Assembly (NCBI GenBank): GCA_964621445.1
Contig: CAZUNO010000025.1
Coordinates: 1-43,058, forward strand
Source of the DNA: CAZUNO01 sp964621445 [NCBI: Candidatus Hadarchaeota archaeon]
Lineage (GTDB): Archaea > CAYQAE01 > CAYVLA01
Reading direction: 5' to 3'
DNA: 43,058 nt
Below the pieces are notes generated by a model. The model was given only the letters and a program-made list of their open reading frames with translations, ran no database searches and had not been told where the DNA came from. The translations under genes and the position numbers were made by a program. This document shows positions 41,554-43,058 of this stretch, piece after piece. The first letter of the stretch is position 1; each line of letters starts with the position of its first letter.

Positions 41554-42066
41554 ATGGTCATCGACAAGGTCAAGAAAAGAGCCATATACGTCTACCTACC
41601 CACCAAGAAACAGGCAGACAAATGGAAAAACCTCGCCGAACAGGCGGGCGAATCCATATCCAGCTTCGTAGCCGACCACGTAGAGAACTCCCTCGCACAG
41701 GAAGAACAAGAAGAATACGAGCCCCGAGCCGAACTCAGAAAGAGGATCCAAACCCTCCAGGAAGAAAACCAGGAACTCCGCAAACAGAACAGGATACTCG
41801 AACACGCAGTCGACAAACTCGAGAAAGAGAACCGCCGCCACAGAGAGAAACAATGGACCCAGAACGGCGCCACAAGGAGATACGAACGCGAACTAATCGA
41901 CCTCATCAAAGAACAGGGACCCATCAAAGACGAAGACATACTCAGAAAACTGGGAATCGAACACACCGAATCAGAATCCGTAGAAACCATTGCCAGCCAA
42001 CTCACAAGCCTACAATCATGGGGACTCGCCACCCCCACACCCAGAGGATGGAGGTGGACACAGTGA
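41554..42066 (+). CDS. Coiled-coil DNA-binding protein of the element
   Basis: A 170-residue protein in three parts: an N-terminal ribbon-helix-helix-like segment (RAIYVYLPTKKQADKWKNLAEQAGESISSFV), a long charged coiled coil (about 47-108) and a C-terminal winged-helix-like segment (ELIDLIKEQGPIKDEDILRKLG to the end). It resembles regulators found beside archaeal integrases. It probably controls its own operon or excision. Codon use (GAA, AAA/AAC, CTC) differs from the host genes. Its stop overlaps the integrase start by 4 bases (GTGA). Confidence 0.7.
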   Translation: MVIDKVKKRAIYVYLPTKKQADKWKNLAEQAGESISSFVADHVENSLAQEEQEEYEPRAELRKRIQTLQEENQELRKQNRILEHAVDKLEKENRRHREKQWTQNGATRRYERELIDLIKEQGPIKDEDILRKLGIEHTESESVETIASQLTSLQSWGLATPTPRGWRWTQ

Positions 42067-43034
42067 ACAGAGAAGCCACCGCCACATCTCCGAAGGGGCC
42101 CACGAAGCCCATGAACCTGCTGGCGAGCTTCGTGGCTGACTGCCAGCTCAGAGGCATGACCTCCGAAACCGTGAGGAGCTACCGGTCAAACGTCCGCACC
42201 TTCCTCGAATTCCTGCAACAAAGAAAAACTAGACCCAAAGATGTCGGGGTTAACGAGCTAAGACTATTTCTCGCTGACCTCAGGGACAAGAAACTCGCTG
42301 CCAGCACCATAGGTAACTACTACGCCGCTATATCGACGTTCTACGAGTACCTCGCTCTCGAAGGGATAACGGACGGGAACCCGGTGCTGCCGTTCAGGAA
42401 GCGTTACCTCCGAGGAACCAGCAGAGATAAACGCCGGAGATCAGAATCCAAGAGAAGGCTACTCACAGTGGAAGAGATGTCCACACTCATCCGGTCCGTA
42501 ATCAACACCCGGGACAAGGCAATAATAACCGTACTCGCCAAAACCGGGGTCAGGCGGAACGAGCTGGTGCAGATGGATGTCGGGGATGTGGACTGGGAAG
42601 ACCAGTCCATCCGGCTCAAACCCCGAGCCAAAAGATCCAGCCTCGTAGTGTTCTTCGACGACGAGACATCCCGGGTACTCCGATCATGGACACGCGTCAG
42701 GGAGACGCAGGCGGAGGAGGGCGAGGAGGCACTGTTCGTCGGTGTCAAGGGACGGAGGATCGGCCGCAACATCGTGTACAGGGCTGTGACCCGGGCCGCC
42801 CAGAAAGTCGGGCTCCACGACCCGGAATCGGAGAATCCGTTGGACCACTTCTCGCCTCACTGCTGTAGGCACTGGTTCACAACCCACCTACTCAGAAACG
42901 GCATGCCCAGAGAATACGTCAAAGAACTCCGAGGGGACGCCCGGTCGAGCGACGCGATCGATATCTACTATCATCTGGATCGGCAAGAACTCAGGAAATC
43001 CTATCTGGGTTGCATCCCAGAACTGGGTCTATGA
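42063..43034 (+). CDS. Tyrosine recombinase/integrase
   Basis: A 323-residue XerC/D-like recombinase with an N-terminal SAM-like core-binding domain (about 17-105) and a catalytic domain. Catalytic residues are Arg in TGVRRNEL (about 164-165), H-x-x-R in HCCR (266-269) and Tyr 302 in IYYH. The usual LGH before the tyrosine reads RGD, so the second His/Trp is missing at its normal place. GTG 42063 has GGAGGTG 6-12 bases upstream and overlaps the previous stop; ATG 42048 and ATG 42108 are alternatives. The long frame upstream is a shadow of the first element gene. It probably integrates the element into tRNA-Leu. Confidence 0.88.
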   Translation: MNREATATSPKGPTKPMNLLASFVADCQLRGMTSETVRSYRSNVRTFLEFLQQRKTRPKDVGVNELRLFLADLRDKKLAASTIGNYYAAISTFYEYLALEGITDGNPVLPFRKRYLRGTSRDKRRRSESKRRLLTVEEMSTLIRSVINTRDKAIITVLAKTGVRRNELVQMDVGDVDWEDQSIRLKPRAKRSSLVVFFDDETSRVLRSWTRVRETQAEEGEEALFVGVKGRRIGRNIVYRAVTRAAQKVGLHDPESENPLDHFSPHCCRHWFTTHLLRNGMPREYVKELRGDARSSDAIDIYYHLDRQELRKSYLGCIPELGL

Positions 43035-43058
43035 CTCCGATAAGCGATGAAACCAAAT

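Larger units (their letters stand above)
41388..43058 (+). mobile_element. Left end of an element integrated at tRNA-Leu
   Basis: A tyrosine recombinase and a small DNA-binding protein start within 50 bases of the 3' end of tRNA-Leu, the classic arrangement for archaeal integrative elements that use a tRNA 3' end as attachment site. Coding here is more A/C-rich with GAA preferred over GAG, unlike the flanking genes. The far end lies beyond the window, so the second attachment copy (a repeat of about 41481-41505) cannot be seen. Confidence 0.55.

Noticed and set aside
41622-42062. Extended N-terminus of the integrase
   Set aside because: It overlaps the coiled-coil protein gene in another frame and reads as a low-complexity R/T/E-rich shadow; a GTG with good Shine-Dalgarno sequence gives the family start.
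1-43058. CRISPR array or large repeats
   Set aside because: No regularly spaced repeats, and no insertion-sequence ends or transposase frames, were seen by eye anywhere in the window.

Overview
The window reads as a chromosomal segment of an uncultured archaeon, most likely a euryarchaeote and possibly Thermoplasmata-related (that placement is inference). The archaeal signs are an exosome/ribosome/RNase P gene string (eL15, Rpp30, Pop5, SBDS, Rrp4, Rrp41, Rrp42, eL43, RpoP, Pcc1, prefoldin beta, DHH protein), DNA topoisomerase VI subunit A, archaeal-type SAM synthetase, Taw1, NreA, O-phosphoseryl-tRNA synthetase (SepS), formylmethanofuran formyltransferase (Ftr), and two tRNA genes with archaeal bulge-helix-bulge introns. 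TATA boxes lie about 26 bases before many starts. TTG starts are very common, and several starts follow an extended Shine-Dalgarno sequence (GGTGATC).

Layout. 1-5.8 kb: a CBS protein, a tandem metallophosphoesterase, a UroD-family protein, and a MarC/sialidase-like pair. 5.9-11 kb: a PurF homologue whose glutaminase half has lost its nucleophile, a second UroD-family protein, an esterase and a glycosidase-like propeller. 11-19 kb: topoisomerase VI A diverging from the exosome superoperon, which lacks the expected proteasome alpha gene. 19-21 kb: two membrane-anchored proteins of unknown function. 21-25.8 kb: tRNA-related genes (Taw1, translin-like, SepS) and NreA. 25.8-32.6 kb: two Gfo/Idh/MocA oxidoreductases, tRNA-Arg with an intron, a hydrolase, Ftr with a CxxC insertion, a PD40/TolB-like propeller, and a paralogue of the 19-kb membrane protein. 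32.6-35.3 kb: an ABC exporter and a DUF1854 protein. 35.3-41.3 kb: a candidate structured RNA, a glycosyltransferase-GtrA fusion, SAM synthetase, a cation/proton antiporter, DapA and a third UroD-family protein. 41.4 kb to the end: tRNA-Leu(UAG) with two introns, followed directly by a coiled-coil DNA-binding protein and a tyrosine recombinase. This last part looks like the left end of an element integrated at the tRNA gene.

Together the genes mix housekeeping information processing with accessory genes that suggest use of glycans or methylated compounds (propellers, sialidase-like, Gfo/Idh/MocA, UroD-like methyltransferases) and C1 metabolism on tetrahydromethanopterin (Ftr). The items most worth following up are the glutaminase-dead PurF, the doubly split tRNA-Leu, the paralogous membrane GATase-like proteins, the hairpin followed by ACA at 35.5 kb, and the Ftr variant.
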